The notes: a model not told the origin generated them from the sequence alone. Positions 28,418 to 38,074 are shown, counted from the stretch's first letter. The stretch is 64,000 nucleotides of DNA from Okeania hirsuta (GCF_003838195.1 NZ_RCBY01000004.1:27721-91720); one strand, 5' to 3'. Translations and numbers: made by a program.

Positions 28418-28972
28418 CGGTAGTGCAGAGCGCAAAGTGTGGGAAAAGCAATTAAGTCTTTCCACTTCCAAGGAGCAACTGCTAATCCTGCCCTTTGTGC
28501 TGCTGTACTATCCTTTCTACTATGAACCCAAATCCAATTGAAGTAGGGGATACAGCGTTTCGCCACGCTCCGCGAACGCCAAGCTTACTGTTACCTCCAT
28601 TTGTTGCCAGAACTTGCCAAATTTATTCTGTTGGCAATACCATCGACTAGTCTGCTGTATGATAATTCCATTTGTGCCTTCCAATTACTGTGTCTGGTCT
28701 TTACCAATGATGTGTTCTACCAATGGGGGTAGAACTCCTTCATACCCTCCTCAATCATCAGTATGCCATTGTTTAGAGTTAATTTTCCCTTCTGTGTTGA
28801 CGATCAATTCCTCAATGAACTGCTCAGTATGTTTACCAACTCTAGCACTCAGCATTACAGCGGTTTTCCTGCACGGTAGACCACAGTAGGGACGTTCCTT
28901 AAATCCCACATTCCGCACGACAAAATGTAGTATGTAAAAGTTAGAAAACTTGAGTAAGTATTGATATAGCAA
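28418..28972 (-). pseudogene. IS1-type transposase remnant (copy 2)
   Basis: Minus-strand pieces include ERPYCGLPCRKTAVMLSARV, GKHTEQFIEELIVNTEGKI and YFNWIWVHSRKDSTAAQ, parts of an IS1-type transposase like copy 1. A GC-rich module (GGCGTTCGCGGAGCGTGGC) is inserted at the same position as in copy 1, just before YFNW, shifting the frame. The 3' end has GGTAGTGCAGAGCGCAAAG. It lies just past dnaX. Confidence 0.78.
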
Positions 28973-29310
28973 TGTGCGCTGGCATATTTACAAATTACAG
29001 GAGGTGTCCAATAGCTAAAAGTCTTATATGATTCCTACGGAATGCTTGCGCAAACAGATTTTTATTCCCCTCCTGGGAGGGGGAGGGGCGAGGGGTGGGT
29101 TGCCTGTTGCCTGTTGCCTTTTGCCTGCGCGCAGCGCTATAGTGCTCAAAAAGACTTGCTCACTGCTGCTGAGTATAAATTCAACTATAACTGTGCCAAA
29201 ATATGAGGTTATATCATGTCCGGTTGAATACTTATAAATAAACGACGGAGGAGTCAGGAGGACCGAGTCAGGAGGGAAGAAAGAAGAAGCAAGAAGGAAT
29301 AAGAAAAAAG
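28973..29310. other. Repeat-filled spacer
   Basis: It contains an end motif GGAGGTGTCCAATAGCTAAAA, the G-rich repeat at 29067-29101, tandem GTTGCCT units, and a TATCATGTCCGG end near 29214. A polypurine run of AAGAAGAAGC type follows. The last elements directly abut the methyltransferase fragment and appear to have cut it. Confidence 0.55.
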
Positions 29311-29772
29311 AAAGATGTTTATGAAACTTTTGAGGGGCAATTTTTATGTTTGGAAGCTGTTCCTGCTACAACAAGTGCAAAGGAAGAAAGTAAAATAATT
29401 TCTGAGGTGGAAAATATTAGTGATGGAGCTGTTAAATTTAATCATCTTTTTAATCAATTAATTAACAAATGGCAACAAAAATTTGATGAAATAACTAAAA
29501 AACATCAAAAAGTAGTAGTTTGGGGTGCTGGTTCAAAAGGTGTAACTTTTTTAAATTTATTGAAAGAATATAATGATATTGAATATGTTGTAGACCTAAA
29601 TTCTCGCAAACAAGGAATGTATATTGCTGGAGCTGCTCAAAAGATTGTTTCTCCAGAATTTTTAAAAGATTATCAACCAGAAATAATTATTATTATGAAT
29701 CCTATATACGAGCAAGAAATTAGACAGCTTACTTATCATTTAGGTTTAAAGTCAGAATTTATTTTAGTTTAG
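29311..29772 (+). pseudogene. C-terminal fragment of a C-methyltransferase
   Basis: The frame begins inside repeat DNA and reads DVYETFEGQFLCLEAVP, then VVVWGAGSKGVTFLNLL, EYVVDLNSRKQGMYIAGAAQ and IIIIMNPIYEQEIRQL. This matches the C-terminal domain of SAM-dependent C-methyltransferases (PF08484 type). The zinc-binding and SAM-binding domains that should precede it are absent. The frame is open upstream of the TTG at 29350, but no ATG starts it. It is most likely a remnant left after repeat insertion, though a short protein could still be made. Confidence 0.72.
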
Positions 29773-29781
29773 ATTAAAATT

Positions 29782-29894
29782 GGGCGTTGCATCATCATAG
29801 GATGATTTTGATATGTGTCAAAAAATTTGTTTTGATCTATCAACATTTTCAGATAGGTGCAAATGTGATTATCATCCCGCAATTATGCAACGTC
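29782..29894. repeat. MITE-like element, GGGCGTTGCAT ends
   Basis: The left end GGGCGTTGCATCATCATAGG and the inverted right end (CATCCCGCAATTATGCAACG) pair with a few mismatches over about 20 bp. It is about 113 bp with no coding content. Confidence 0.55.
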
Positions 29895-29948
29895 TCTTCT
29901 CCCCTCTCTCCTAGATAACCAAACGCCTTCTTCCTTCTGCTATATCTT

Positions 29949-31742
29949 CTAAATTTGCCATAATCTCACTGTTCCATCCTCACTCCCAGTCGCAATCATT
30001 TTACTGTCTGGACTAAAAGCAATATCATTCACAGCATCTGTATGTCCAGCCAATACCTTAATTTCTGTAGCTGATTTTGTATCCCATAATTTGACAATAC
30101 CATCCCTATCTCCAGCAGCCAAAAATCGACTATCGGGACTTATTGCAACACTCTCTACTGAGTTGTCATATCCTTCTAAAATTGTAACTTCATCCTGAGA
30201 TACCATATTCCATAAATGCACTTGCTCGCAACTGCTAAAGCTTAGAAACTGACCATCGTTACTGAACGCAACATTACTTATGCAATTAACGCGACTCTCC
30301 AAAATATTGATTTCTGTCTCAGAAGCAATATCCCATAACCTCACAGTACCATCATCGCTACCAGAGACCATAAACTTACCGTCAGAACTAAACACAACAC
30401 TTTGAATATAGTCTGTATGTCCCAAAAAACTTTTGACTACTTGCTTTGATGCAATTTCCCATAAATTTAGATGATGTTCTGAATTAATAAACGCTACTAA
30501 TTTTAGGTCTGGACTGATAGCAATAATTTTCGGGCAACTATTTCGCGGTATCTGAATATAAGTTTTTGATTGATTTTTCCACAAGCATATCTGATTAAAG
30601 TTGCCATCAGAAATCAGACTACTGCCAAAAGCAAAACAATAATCATCTGAGTTATTAGATGTAACTGTTTGCACCCACTCCATATCTGAGACTATTGTTT
30701 CGATCTTTTCTCCAGAAAGGATATTCCATAATTGGATTTGATTACGACTGACAATAGCTAGAAATTTTCCATCAGAACTAAAAGCCACTTTTTTGATGAA
30801 AAAATTTGTTTGAGTTTCCAGCACTGTCATCGTTTTTCCCGATGGAATTTCTAAAATATTTACTCGATCGTAACTGCTAGCAGCCAAAAATTCACTATTA
30901 GGACTAAAGGCAATACTACCAATGTAATTAGGATGACCGGGTAATGTGACTATGTTTCTTTGCGATGCCAACTCCCAGATTTGATTATCAGCAGCTAGGA
31001 GGCGACTGTCAGAGCTAATAGCAGCATTGTTATGCCATGAGTCAAGAAATTTTGACTCGGTTCCTGCTACCATATCCCATATATGTAAACCATTACTCCC
31101 GCAAACAATTAATCTGCCGTCTGGACTAGAAAATACAAAATTAGAGGGAAAGTCTGTTTCCCCTGCCATCGTTTTTACTTGAGTTGCAGATGTTATTTCC
31201 CAGACTATAAGATCACCTATATCTATAAATGTAGCTGCTAGAAATTTACCATGGGAGGCGATCGCTACACTCACTACTTCTAACTCTTCTTCAGAATAAG
31301 ATAATTGTATCGCTGGAGTCTCTGTTGTCGATGCTAAATTCCAAAACCTGACAGTACCTTTATTATCTCCACAGGCAAGAAACTGACCTTGAGAACTAAT
31401 GGCAATACAAGTTATTGTTATATCATCATCAGTTTGTATTTGCAGTTGTCGCAAAAGTTGCCTTTGCCGTAAATCCCAAATATAAATTTTTTGACCCCAA
31501 CCTAATGCTAGTGTTGTACCATCGTGACTTATTGTGCCACATTTTGCCGGGGAGTCGATATCCCACAGTCGTTGCCAATTATTAATATCGTATAAGCTAG
31601 TACCACCACTGGCGCAGATTACTAATAAATCGTTATTCAGGAATTTGATTTTGTAGATATGTCCCAAGGCTATTCGTTGAGTAATTCCTGCTTCTTTTAA
31701 GCTAGGTAAAACTACTTGCAATTGATTGGAGTGAGTGTACAT
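29949..31742 (-). CDS. WD40 repeat protein
   Basis: The 597-residue protein consists of about twelve to fourteen WD40 units, enough for two propellers. Clear units include DGKFMVSGSDDGTVRLWDIA, DSRFLAAGDRDGIVKLWD and the final DSKMIATGSEDGTVRLWQI. Central units are more diverged. There is no signal peptide, kinase or protease domain, so it is probably a cytoplasmic interaction scaffold. WD40 proteins of this kind are numerous in filamentous cyanobacteria, and a precise role cannot be given. Confidence 0.88.
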   Translation of the reverse strand: MYTHSNQLQVVLPSLKEAGITQRIALGHIYKIKFLNNDLLVICASGGTSLYDINNWQRLWDIDSPAKCGTISHDGTTLALGWGQKIYIWDLRQRQLLRQLQIQTDDDITITCIAISSQGQFLACGDNKGTVRFWNLASTTETPAIQLSYSEEELEVVSVAIASHGKFLAATFIDIGDLIVWEITSATQVKTMAGETDFPSNFVFSSPDGRLIVCGSNGLHIWDMVAGTESKFLDSWHNNAAISSDSRLLAADNQIWELASQRNIVTLPGHPNYIGSIAFSPNSEFLAASSYDRVNILEIPSGKTMTVLETQTNFFIKKVAFSSDGKFLAIVSRNQIQLWNILSGEKIETIVSDMEWVQTVTSNNSDDYCFAFGSSLISDGNFNQICLWKNQSKTYIQIPRNSCPKIIAISPDLKLVAFINSEHHLNLWEIASKQVVKSFLGHTDYIQSVVFSSDGKFMVSGSDDGTVRLWDIASETEINILESRVNCISNVAFSNDGQFLSFSSCEQVHLWNMVSQDEVTILEGYDNSVESVAISPDSRFLAAGDRDGIVKLWDTKSATEIKVLAGHTDAVNDIAFSPDSKMIATGSEDGTVRLWQI

Positions 31743-31873
31743 TTTCAGCAGCCAAATATAGGGGGATATAACAGAAATATTATCTCAATTTTCAATTTAA
31801 CAAAGTGTTGGGCCACTCAAGAGTTTTATAGGGCAAGGCAACAGGCAACAGTGGGAAGAGTATTTCTCTGTCT

Positions 31874-32042
31874 TACCGAAAAATTGTGGTATAAAGCCTC
31901 CCCTTTTAAGGGGATAAAAAGCGGTCGTTAGCGGAGCTTCCCGTAGGGTGGGATGGATGGGTTTCCTAACCATATCCAATCGACCAAGAGAAGAAAAAAT
32001 TTCATGATTAGTCAATCCTATCCGTTTTAAAGGAGAGGTAAT
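31874..32042. repeat. TTACCGAA-family element (CCTCCCCTTTTAAGGGG)
   Basis: It begins TTACCGAAAAATTGTGG, runs through CCTCCCCTTTTAAGGGGATA and AAGCGGTCG, then CCATATCCAATCGACCAAGA, and ends AGAGGTAA. The TTACC/GGTAA ends are weakly inverted. Relatives are at 34310-34430, 37476-37655, 60051-60232 and, nested, about 61629-61790. This copy has an extra GTTAGCGGAGCTTCCC segment. Confidence 0.7.
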
Positions 32043-32288
32043 TCTAAATTCTTAATTCTTGAAGGTTCATCATTAATCTATGTCCTAACCAACTGGTTCC
32101 TTGCTATATACTCAAATTATTTGAATTTTCAAAAAAAAATTTCTTGAGTTGGTAATAAGTATTTATTTATCAAAATAATTGGGTCGCGCAACCCCACCTT
32201 TTAAGGCGAAATATTTTTGGAGCGAAGCTCAAATTCCCTACTTCCCCTCCTGGGAGGGGGAGGGGCGAGGGGTGGGTTAACTATAGAG

Positions 32289-33090
32289 CAATATTTTTGT
32301 TGATTCCAACTTCGGTCTTTCGGTAGTGCGAAAACTATAACGTCTTAGTTTTTGGTTTGAGACAGACTCAGAATATAGTGCAATATTTTTGTTGATTCCA
32401 ACTTCTGTCTTTCCTTGTCCGTAAAACTACAACGTCTTAGTTTTTGGTTTGAAACAGACTCAGAATATAAGGCAATATTTTTGTTGATTCCAACTTCGGT
32501 CTTTCGGTAGTACGAAAACTATAACGTCTTAGTTTTTGGTTTGAAACAGACTCAGAATATAAGGCAATATTTTTGTTGATTCCAACTTCGGTCTTTCGGT
32601 AGTACGAAAACTATAACGTCTTAGTTTTTGGTTTGAAACAGACTCAGAATATAAGGCAATATTTTTGTTGATTCCAACTTCGGTCTTTCGGTAGTACGAA
32701 AACTATAACGTCTTAGTTTTTGGTTTGAAACAGACTCAGAATATAAGGCAATATTTTTGTTGATTCCAACTTCGGTCTTTCGGTAGTACGAAAACTATAA
32801 CGTCTTAGTTTTTGGTTTGAAACAGACTCAGAATATAAGGCAATATTTTTGTTGATTCCAACTTCGGTCTTTCGGTAGTACGAAAACTATAACGTCTTAG
32901 TTTTTGGTTTGAAACAGACTCAGAATATAAGGCAATATTTTTGTTGATTCCAACTTCGGTCTTTCCTAGTGCAAAAACTACAACGTTTTAGTTTTTGGTT
33001 TGAGACCAACTCAGAATATAGCGATCGCCCGACTCTATTTTGATTGGCTTTTCATTATAACTACAACGTCTTAGTTTTTAGATTTTGGAT
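32289..33090. repeat. 92-bp tandem repeat array, eight units plus a degenerate ninth
   Basis: CAATATTTTTGTTGATTCC starts units at 32289, 32381, 32473, 32565, 32657, 32749, 32841 and 32933, an exact 92-bp period. Units 3-7 appear identical. The outer units and a ninth partial copy (about 33025-33090, with a HIP1 site) are diverged. Each unit can form small hairpins (TTCGGTAGTACGAA; AAAACT with AGTTTT). There are no unique spacers, so it is not a CRISPR array. It has no long open frame. Confidence 0.92.
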
Positions 33091-33151
33091 AAAGTCAGAA
33101 GGTACTGAGTCCTAACTTTTAACTTCTCAACTAGAAAGGCCAGCACAAAAC

Positions 33152-33790
33152 CTACAATGTGGAAAAATCTATTTTTTCTTCTGTAGAAGCAGCGGTTAAT
33201 GTGATTTGTTTAACTTCTTTAAGTAGTTTTTCTGTATCTTCAAGTAAGGCAGAAAATTCTCGATTTACTGCCAGAATTTTCCGAATATTAAACTGTACTT
33301 CTCCCGGAAAGTTTTGCAAAACATTGATAGGTGTAAAATCTTGAGATTTCGCAGTTTTAATTAAAGCCTCTCTCAGAGCGATCGCTCCATTATTTCTACC
33401 TTGAGTTTGAATCATTTCTCCTAAATATTGGAGTAATTTTTCTCCCATAGGGGAATACAAACCTTGAGCAAGTTGCATGGGATTAATATTCAGATTAAAT
33501 TGGAGTACATTTCTCAGTTTTTGCTGATTTTCTGCATCTATCAATAGGAAATATAACTTTAAATCATCTTCAACTTTACCTGTTTCAGCATAAGTTTCTA
33601 AAGCAGTGAGAGATACAGAAATTTTCAGCAAACCGTAATTAAAATGAATCTGTTCTGCTGCTTTAGCTGAGAAATTTACTAGCACAAGTGATGTGGTTAC
33701 TAAGACGAGGGACAGTAACCATAAAAACATCCTTTTTTTAGTTTTTCTCTGACGTTTGATGGAAAAATCAGGCTTAATTTTGCTACTCAT
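33152..33790 (-). CDS. DUF1400-only exported protein
   Basis: The 212-residue protein has a basic N-terminus, a membrane/signal segment (about 21-43) and one DUF1400 domain, the module normally found in front of cyanobacterial alpha/beta hydrolases. Recognisable parts are HFNYGLLKISVSLTALETYA, GEKLLQYLGEMIQTQGRNNG and INVLQNFPGEVQFNI. No hydrolase follows, since the frame ends in unrelated tandem repeats. It is a paralogue of the N-terminus of the 34875-37379 protein, so it may be a truncated copy, or a stand-alone regulator or partner of it. Confidence 0.78.
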   Translation of the reverse strand: MSSKIKPDFSIKRQRKTKKRMFLWLLSLVLVTTSLVLVNFSAKAAEQIHFNYGLLKISVSLTALETYAETGKVEDDLKLYFLLIDAENQQKLRNVLQFNLNINPMQLAQGLYSPMGEKLLQYLGEMIQTQGRNNGAIALREALIKTAKSQDFTPINVLQNFPGEVQFNIRKILAVNREFSALLEDTEKLLKEVKQITLTAASTEEKIDFSTL

Positions 33791-33928
33791 TTACCGAATA
33801 ATTAAGGTTTAAAACCTCCCCTTTTAAGCTATCCCTGATAAGGAACTTCTGAAAACCTTGTGGGGAGCAGGGGAGTAAGGAGCAGGGGAGAAGGGAGAAA
33901 GAGTATAGATAGGTAAGCAAAACTACTT

Positions 33929-34190
33929 AGGGTTTGCTGAATAAAGTATAAGTGGTAGGGGTAGGAGTCAGAATTCAGAATTCAGAATTCAGAATTCTGA
34001 ATTCTGAATTCAGGAATTAGGGGAATTAATTAGGAGGTAGTCAGAAAAATTGTCCCTTGATTTTTCTGCCATAATCATCCCAAAATACTATCTTTTTGAG
34101 CTTTTTAGACTGAAAAGCTTGCACTTTTTTCGACAAAAAAATGCTAAAATCAATATCCGTAAATGCTTTGATATTTAATCAGCAAGCCCT
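33929..34190. repeat. AGGGTTTGCTGA-family MITE
   Basis: AGGGTTTGCTGA at 33929-33940 and TCAGCAAGCCCT at 34179-34190 (one mismatch) enclose about 260 bp. The inside includes four tandem ATTCAGA units and a GAGCTTTTTAGACTGAAAAGC hairpin-like stretch. The family is also at 53175-53364 and 61296-61526. Confidence 0.8.
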
Positions 34191-34258
34191 ACTTAAGTTA
34201 TCAAAAAAATGTATTTTTCAATGCACTTTTTATCCGCAAAAATCCTCTCAAATGCCAA

Positions 34259-34430
34259 TACATAACTTGTCTATTTTATCAAATTTTATGTTAAGAAAGG
34301 TGTTTATAAAGCATAGCCTTTTAAGGGGATAAAAAGCGGTTGAGGGATGGCTAGGTGCCATATCCAGTCAACTAAGAGAAAAGAGAATATTCCATATTTC
34401 AAGCCTCCTTATTACAGAGGTACTGATAAG
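34259..34430. repeat. TTACCGAA-family element, variant 5' arm
   Basis: CCTTTTAAGGGGATAAAAAG, CCATATCCAGTCAACTAAGA and TTACAGAGGTACTGATAA follow the family order. The 5' arm is replaced by TTATGTTAAGAAAGGTGTTT, which recurs at about 53698-53735. A 40-bp piece of the usual 5' arm lies apart at 33793-33832. Confidence 0.6.
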
Positions 34431-34640
34431 GTAAGCATTCAGATATTATACCATTTTGAAAAAATAATTTTACATATAGTAAGCAATATTAAAGTAATTT
34501 ATAGAAAATATCTATTGGACGAAAAAGATAAATTACTACATAAAAAATGGTATCAAACCTATCCCCATACGACTCCTGACTCCTGTCTCCTGACTCCTAA
34601 GCAGTAACCTAAATATTTGTAGCAAAGATTTATAAAACTG

Positions 34641-34834
34641 ATATTAGCTGTCAGCTATCAGCAACAAGATTCTCTCCTTAAGAACAGTATTTAAATTAAC
34701 AACTGACTTTAAGAGTAAGGAAAGCAACTTTTGTAGTAAGACAATTAATAAAGCTTTTATCCTAAACTAAAAGCAATAGCTGATAGCTGATGGATGACTG
34801 TTGTTTGCGCAGCATTCCGGAGGAAATGCTTACC
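34641..34834. repeat. GTAAGCAT-family MITE
   Basis: This is a close copy of 25683-25884, sharing TTTTGTAGTAAGACAATTAA and AAACTAAAAGCAATAGCTGA. It ends with GGAGGAAATGCTTACC. Tandem TGATAACTGA units follow and run up to the end of the hydrolase gene. Confidence 0.75.
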
Positions 34835-34874
34835 TGATAACTGATAACTGATAACTGATAACTGATAACTGAAA

Positions 34875-37379
34875 TTACTTTTTATGATTCACGCAATAAT
34901 CTAGATTTTCTAACTGATAAGGAAACAACTTTTTGAACCATTTTTCATCAATGGGTTGAGATTTATCGCCATCAATAAAAGAGTTAAGTTTATTTTGCCA
35001 TTCTGGGTCATTATTCGGAATAATCATCCCATAAAAATCACAGGTTAAAGGTTTTTCTGGAACTAACTTGTAATTATTAATATCTAAATTTTGCCTGACT
35101 ACTTCCCCGATAGATAAAATTCCATCATTAACAAAAGCCTGAATTTCTCCTTTAGCTAAAGATTTTACAGCTTGATTCACCCCTGTATTACCTTCAAAAT
35201 AAATTGCTTCAGTTTCAGGATATTTTGTTTGAATAAATTTTTCTGTAGTAGTATTTCTCAAGACACCTGTTTTAACTCCTGCTAAATTGCTATTAGGATT
35301 TATTTCTGTGTCTTTAGCAACTAGAAAATTCGTTCCTGTGACAAAGAAAGGATTAGAAAAAGCCACATTTATCACATCATCTCTAATAGTATTTGGACCG
35401 CATTCTAAATGTACATTACCATTCTGAACTAACTGAAAACGATTTTCTAGATTCGATGGAATTTTTATTACTTTAACTCCAGTGGAAATTTTCAATTCTT
35501 GAGCAATTTTTTGAGCAAAAACATCAATTATATCTTCACAATAACCAGCCCATTCTCCGGTATTATTTACATAACCAAAAGGAGTAGCGTCTCTTCTAAT
35601 TGCTACTTTCATTACTCCAGTTCTTTGAATTTCTTCTAAGATACTTTCTTGTCTTTTAGGAACTTGAGCAGTAACAGTTGGAGGTACGATCGGTTTTGGT
35701 GGAGAATTACCATAAGCAGTTTCTAATTGTTGTGCTTTTAAAGATTGAATTAAATTCAAACTTAGGGAATCTTTATTCATAACTTTCCCATAAGAAGCAG
35801 TTAAATATGGTTCATATTCTGATTGATTATCTAGATATTTTTTAAAGAAAGCTACGCTCAAGTTCTTGAGATAATACTGTCCTACTTCTGGTGTTGGTCC
35901 CTGTAATATTTCAGGCAAACCAGGTATTAAAGTGCTGGTAGAAAAATGAGTTCCCGGAATCAAAAAAGCTAAATATTTATCTGGGTTATCCATCCAAATA
36001 AAAGGATGAACATCTTCTTCTATTCCTGGGGTGAGAAGATCGTGACTACCTCCCATCATTAGAGTAGGAACAGAAATATTTCTCATTTCTTCAGGTCCGA
36101 AAACTACACTTGTTAGAGGAAAGTAAGCAAAAACTGCTTTGATACGAGGGTCTCTTAACTGATAGTTTGAAGGAGGTAAATAATTGGCACGACATTGCAA
36201 TAATACTGATATATTTAAACTCAAATTTTCCGGGTCACATTCTTGATTTAATCTGGGCAAATTAATATTTGCACCTCCTAAAGATAAGACTGTTGTTGCA
36301 CCAAAAGAATTTCCCAATGCACCTACTTTATTTAGGTCAAGTTTCGATTTCCAGTCAGGGTCAGTTTCAACTAACTTTTCCAGTTCATCTAATAAATAAC
36401 TCAGGTCTAATGGTCGGCTAAGATATTCAATAGGACTAATATCTATATCAACTTCTCCTTTTAAAAAAGATTGGCGATATGCTAAGTCACTACCTAAATG
36501 TTCTACACCAGCTAATGCAATACCATAAGATGCTAAATGTTCTGCTAAAAGAATACTTTTTTTCTCAGCTCCAAAACCATGACTATAGACTACTAATGGT
36601 ACTGGTTGAGAAATTCCTGCGGGTAAATAAATATCAGCTTCAAGGTTATAAGAACCTGCTAAACCTGTGTAAGTTTGGCGTAAACCACTTATTTCAAAAC
36701 TAATAGATTTTTTGATGACTTTATAGGGACCTGGTTTACTCAAATCTGCAAGTTGAGAATAATCAATTTTTGGGTCTGTAGCAACTTGTTTTTCTGTCTG
36801 TTCAATAATTGCTGTAACTGAAGTATCTCGATACTCATTAAAAGTAGTTAACTCATTAGAAAACTCAGATAAAAAATTTGTACTTATTCTGATTGTTTCT
36901 GCGGGAAATTTTTTAATAACATTGATAATAGTAAATCCTTCTTCTGGATCTGATGCAGCTTCTATTAAAGCTGTTCTTATCGCATCATAACCATTAATAT
37001 CGGGGTTAATTTGTACTAACTGACCAAAATATTTGAGAAAATCTTCTCCCATTGCCATATTTGTCAGACGAGAAATTAATTCAGGGGGAATGTCAAAACG
37101 TTTTTGCAATACTTTCTGCAAATTTGCCAAATCTTCTTCTTCCATAAAAGCAGCATAAAAGGCAAAATAATTACTAATTATTCCTTCTTTAGCAAAGACT
37201 TCTAGAGAATCTACAGACATATATAAATCTGTGAAATTCGGAACTTTAAATACTATCCTTTCAGCAGCATCAACTGGTTTTGGTTTGAATAGATCTTGCA
37301 AAAAATCAAAGCTAACGACCGATGCTATTACTAGAGTGGTTGTCAAAAAAAATTTTAATTTTCTAGGCTTTTTACTCAT
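34875..37379 (-). CDS. Exported DUF1400-alpha/beta hydrolase-solute-binding (SBP_bac_3) fusion
   Basis: The 834-residue protein has an N-terminal signal/anchor (about 8-30) and a DUF1400 domain (about 38-225). An alpha/beta hydrolase follows (about 240-535), with nucleophile elbow GNSFGA, oxyanion-region YSHGFG and a candidate catalytic His in IPGTHFST. A type 3 periplasmic solute-binding domain comes last (about 585-825), with VMKVAIRRDATPFGY, GEWAGYCEDIIDVFA and TGVLRNTTTEKFI. The first two domains are a standard cyanobacterial hydrolase. The binding domain, related to amino-acid receptors, is an addition. It probably acts in the periplasm. The substrate is unknown. Confidence 0.88.
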   Translation of the reverse strand: MSKKPRKLKFFLTTTLVIASVVSFDFLQDLFKPKPVDAAERIVFKVPNFTDLYMSVDSLEVFAKEGIISNYFAFYAAFMEEEDLANLQKVLQKRFDIPPELISRLTNMAMGEDFLKYFGQLVQINPDINGYDAIRTALIEAASDPEEGFTIINVIKKFPAETIRISTNFLSEFSNELTTFNEYRDTSVTAIIEQTEKQVATDPKIDYSQLADLSKPGPYKVIKKSISFEISGLRQTYTGLAGSYNLEADIYLPAGISQPVPLVVYSHGFGAEKKSILLAEHLASYGIALAGVEHLGSDLAYRQSFLKGEVDIDISPIEYLSRPLDLSYLLDELEKLVETDPDWKSKLDLNKVGALGNSFGATTVLSLGGANINLPRLNQECDPENLSLNISVLLQCRANYLPPSNYQLRDPRIKAVFAYFPLTSVVFGPEEMRNISVPTLMMGGSHDLLTPGIEEDVHPFIWMDNPDKYLAFLIPGTHFSTSTLIPGLPEILQGPTPEVGQYYLKNLSVAFFKKYLDNQSEYEPYLTASYGKVMNKDSLSLNLIQSLKAQQLETAYGNSPPKPIVPPTVTAQVPKRQESILEEIQRTGVMKVAIRRDATPFGYVNNTGEWAGYCEDIIDVFAQKIAQELKISTGVKVIKIPSNLENRFQLVQNGNVHLECGPNTIRDDVINVAFSNPFFVTGTNFLVAKDTEINPNSNLAGVKTGVLRNTTTEKFIQTKYPETEAIYFEGNTGVNQAVKSLAKGEIQAFVNDGILSIGEVVRQNLDINNYKLVPEKPLTCDFYGMIIPNNDPEWQNKLNSFIDGDKSQPIDEKWFKKLFPYQLENLDYCVNHKK

Positions 37380-37475
37380 ATTTTTAAATCACCAAAAACT
37401 TCAAATATTCTTAACTTCAGAACAATGTATTAATGTCATCATTCAGCGGTTAGCTATCAGCTATCAGCTATCAGC

Positions 37476-37655
37476 TTTATTACTGAAAAATCGTGGTCTA
37501 AAGTCTCCGCTTTTAAGGGGATAAAAAGCGGTCGAGAGATGGCGCAATTCGGAGCAGCTCTGATAAGAGCAGGTTTCCTCGCTATATCTAATCGACCAAG
37601 AGAAAAGAGAATTCCGCATTTTCTTGCCTCCTTATTGCAGAGGTACTGATAACTG
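37476..37655. repeat. TTACCGAA-family element
   Basis: It starts TTACTGAAAAATCGTGG and contains CGCTTTTAAGGGGATAAAAA, GGTTTCCTCGCTATATCTAA and CGACCAAGAGAAAAGAG, ending GAGGTACTGATAACTG. It has an extra GCAATTCGGAGCAGCTCTG insertion. Confidence 0.7.
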
Positions 37656-37867
37656 AAATGACCTTTAGTGGACAATTTAAGCTCATTGTCTTATTCTTCA
37701 ATTCTTTGTTTAAAAATGTAGTATTAGTAATTTTTTTGAAACTATAATAATATAGCACTACATTTTTTGGCGTTTGACGAAAATTTTGGTTGTCCGGAAG
37801 TAGGAAGCAGAGAAAAGTCTGTGTCCTATTTGCGTAGTGATATATATCAAAAAATCAGGAGTACACT

Positions 37868-37993
37868 ATGGAGCCTAAAAATAGTTATAAATCACTTAAA
37901 TCTAACCCTTTTAAAGTATATTGTGACCCGACAACAGGAAAATGGACTGTGGTTAAATCTTGTAAAAAATCAATTAATAAAAAAGCAGCTTGA
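37868..37993 (+). CDS. Small 41-residue protein with strong ribosome binding site
   Basis: The ATG at 37868 is preceded by AGGAG at 6-nt spacing, one of the best Shine-Dalgarno matches in the window. The product is 41 residues, basic, with NPFKVYCDPTTGKWTVVKSC as its core and a Lys-rich tail ending KKAA. The two cysteines and the balanced composition look like a genuine small protein. A longer frame overlapping in another phase is less convincing. I do not recognise the family. It is isolated between a MITE and a long repeat-rich spacer. Confidence 0.6.
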   Translation: MEPKNSYKSLKSNPFKVYCDPTTGKWTVVKSCKKSINKKAA

Positions 37994-38074
37994 TGAAAAT
38001 AATATCTGATCTATTGTGCGCTCTTAATTTTTTTCTTGATTGATCAATAAATCAAAAAAGTAAGTAACTAAAAA

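Noticed and set aside
32289..33090. CRISPR array
   Set aside because: The period is exactly 92 bp and the whole unit is repeated. There are no unique spacers between short direct repeats and no cas genes in the window.
34141..34607. Two short plus-strand frames
   Set aside because: They run through the right end of one MITE and through a TTACCGAA-family element, so they are repeat DNA.
37767..38009. 80-residue frame overlapping the 41-residue gene
   Set aside because: It lacks a ribosome binding site and has poor composition. The overlapping frame from 37868 has a strong Shine-Dalgarno.
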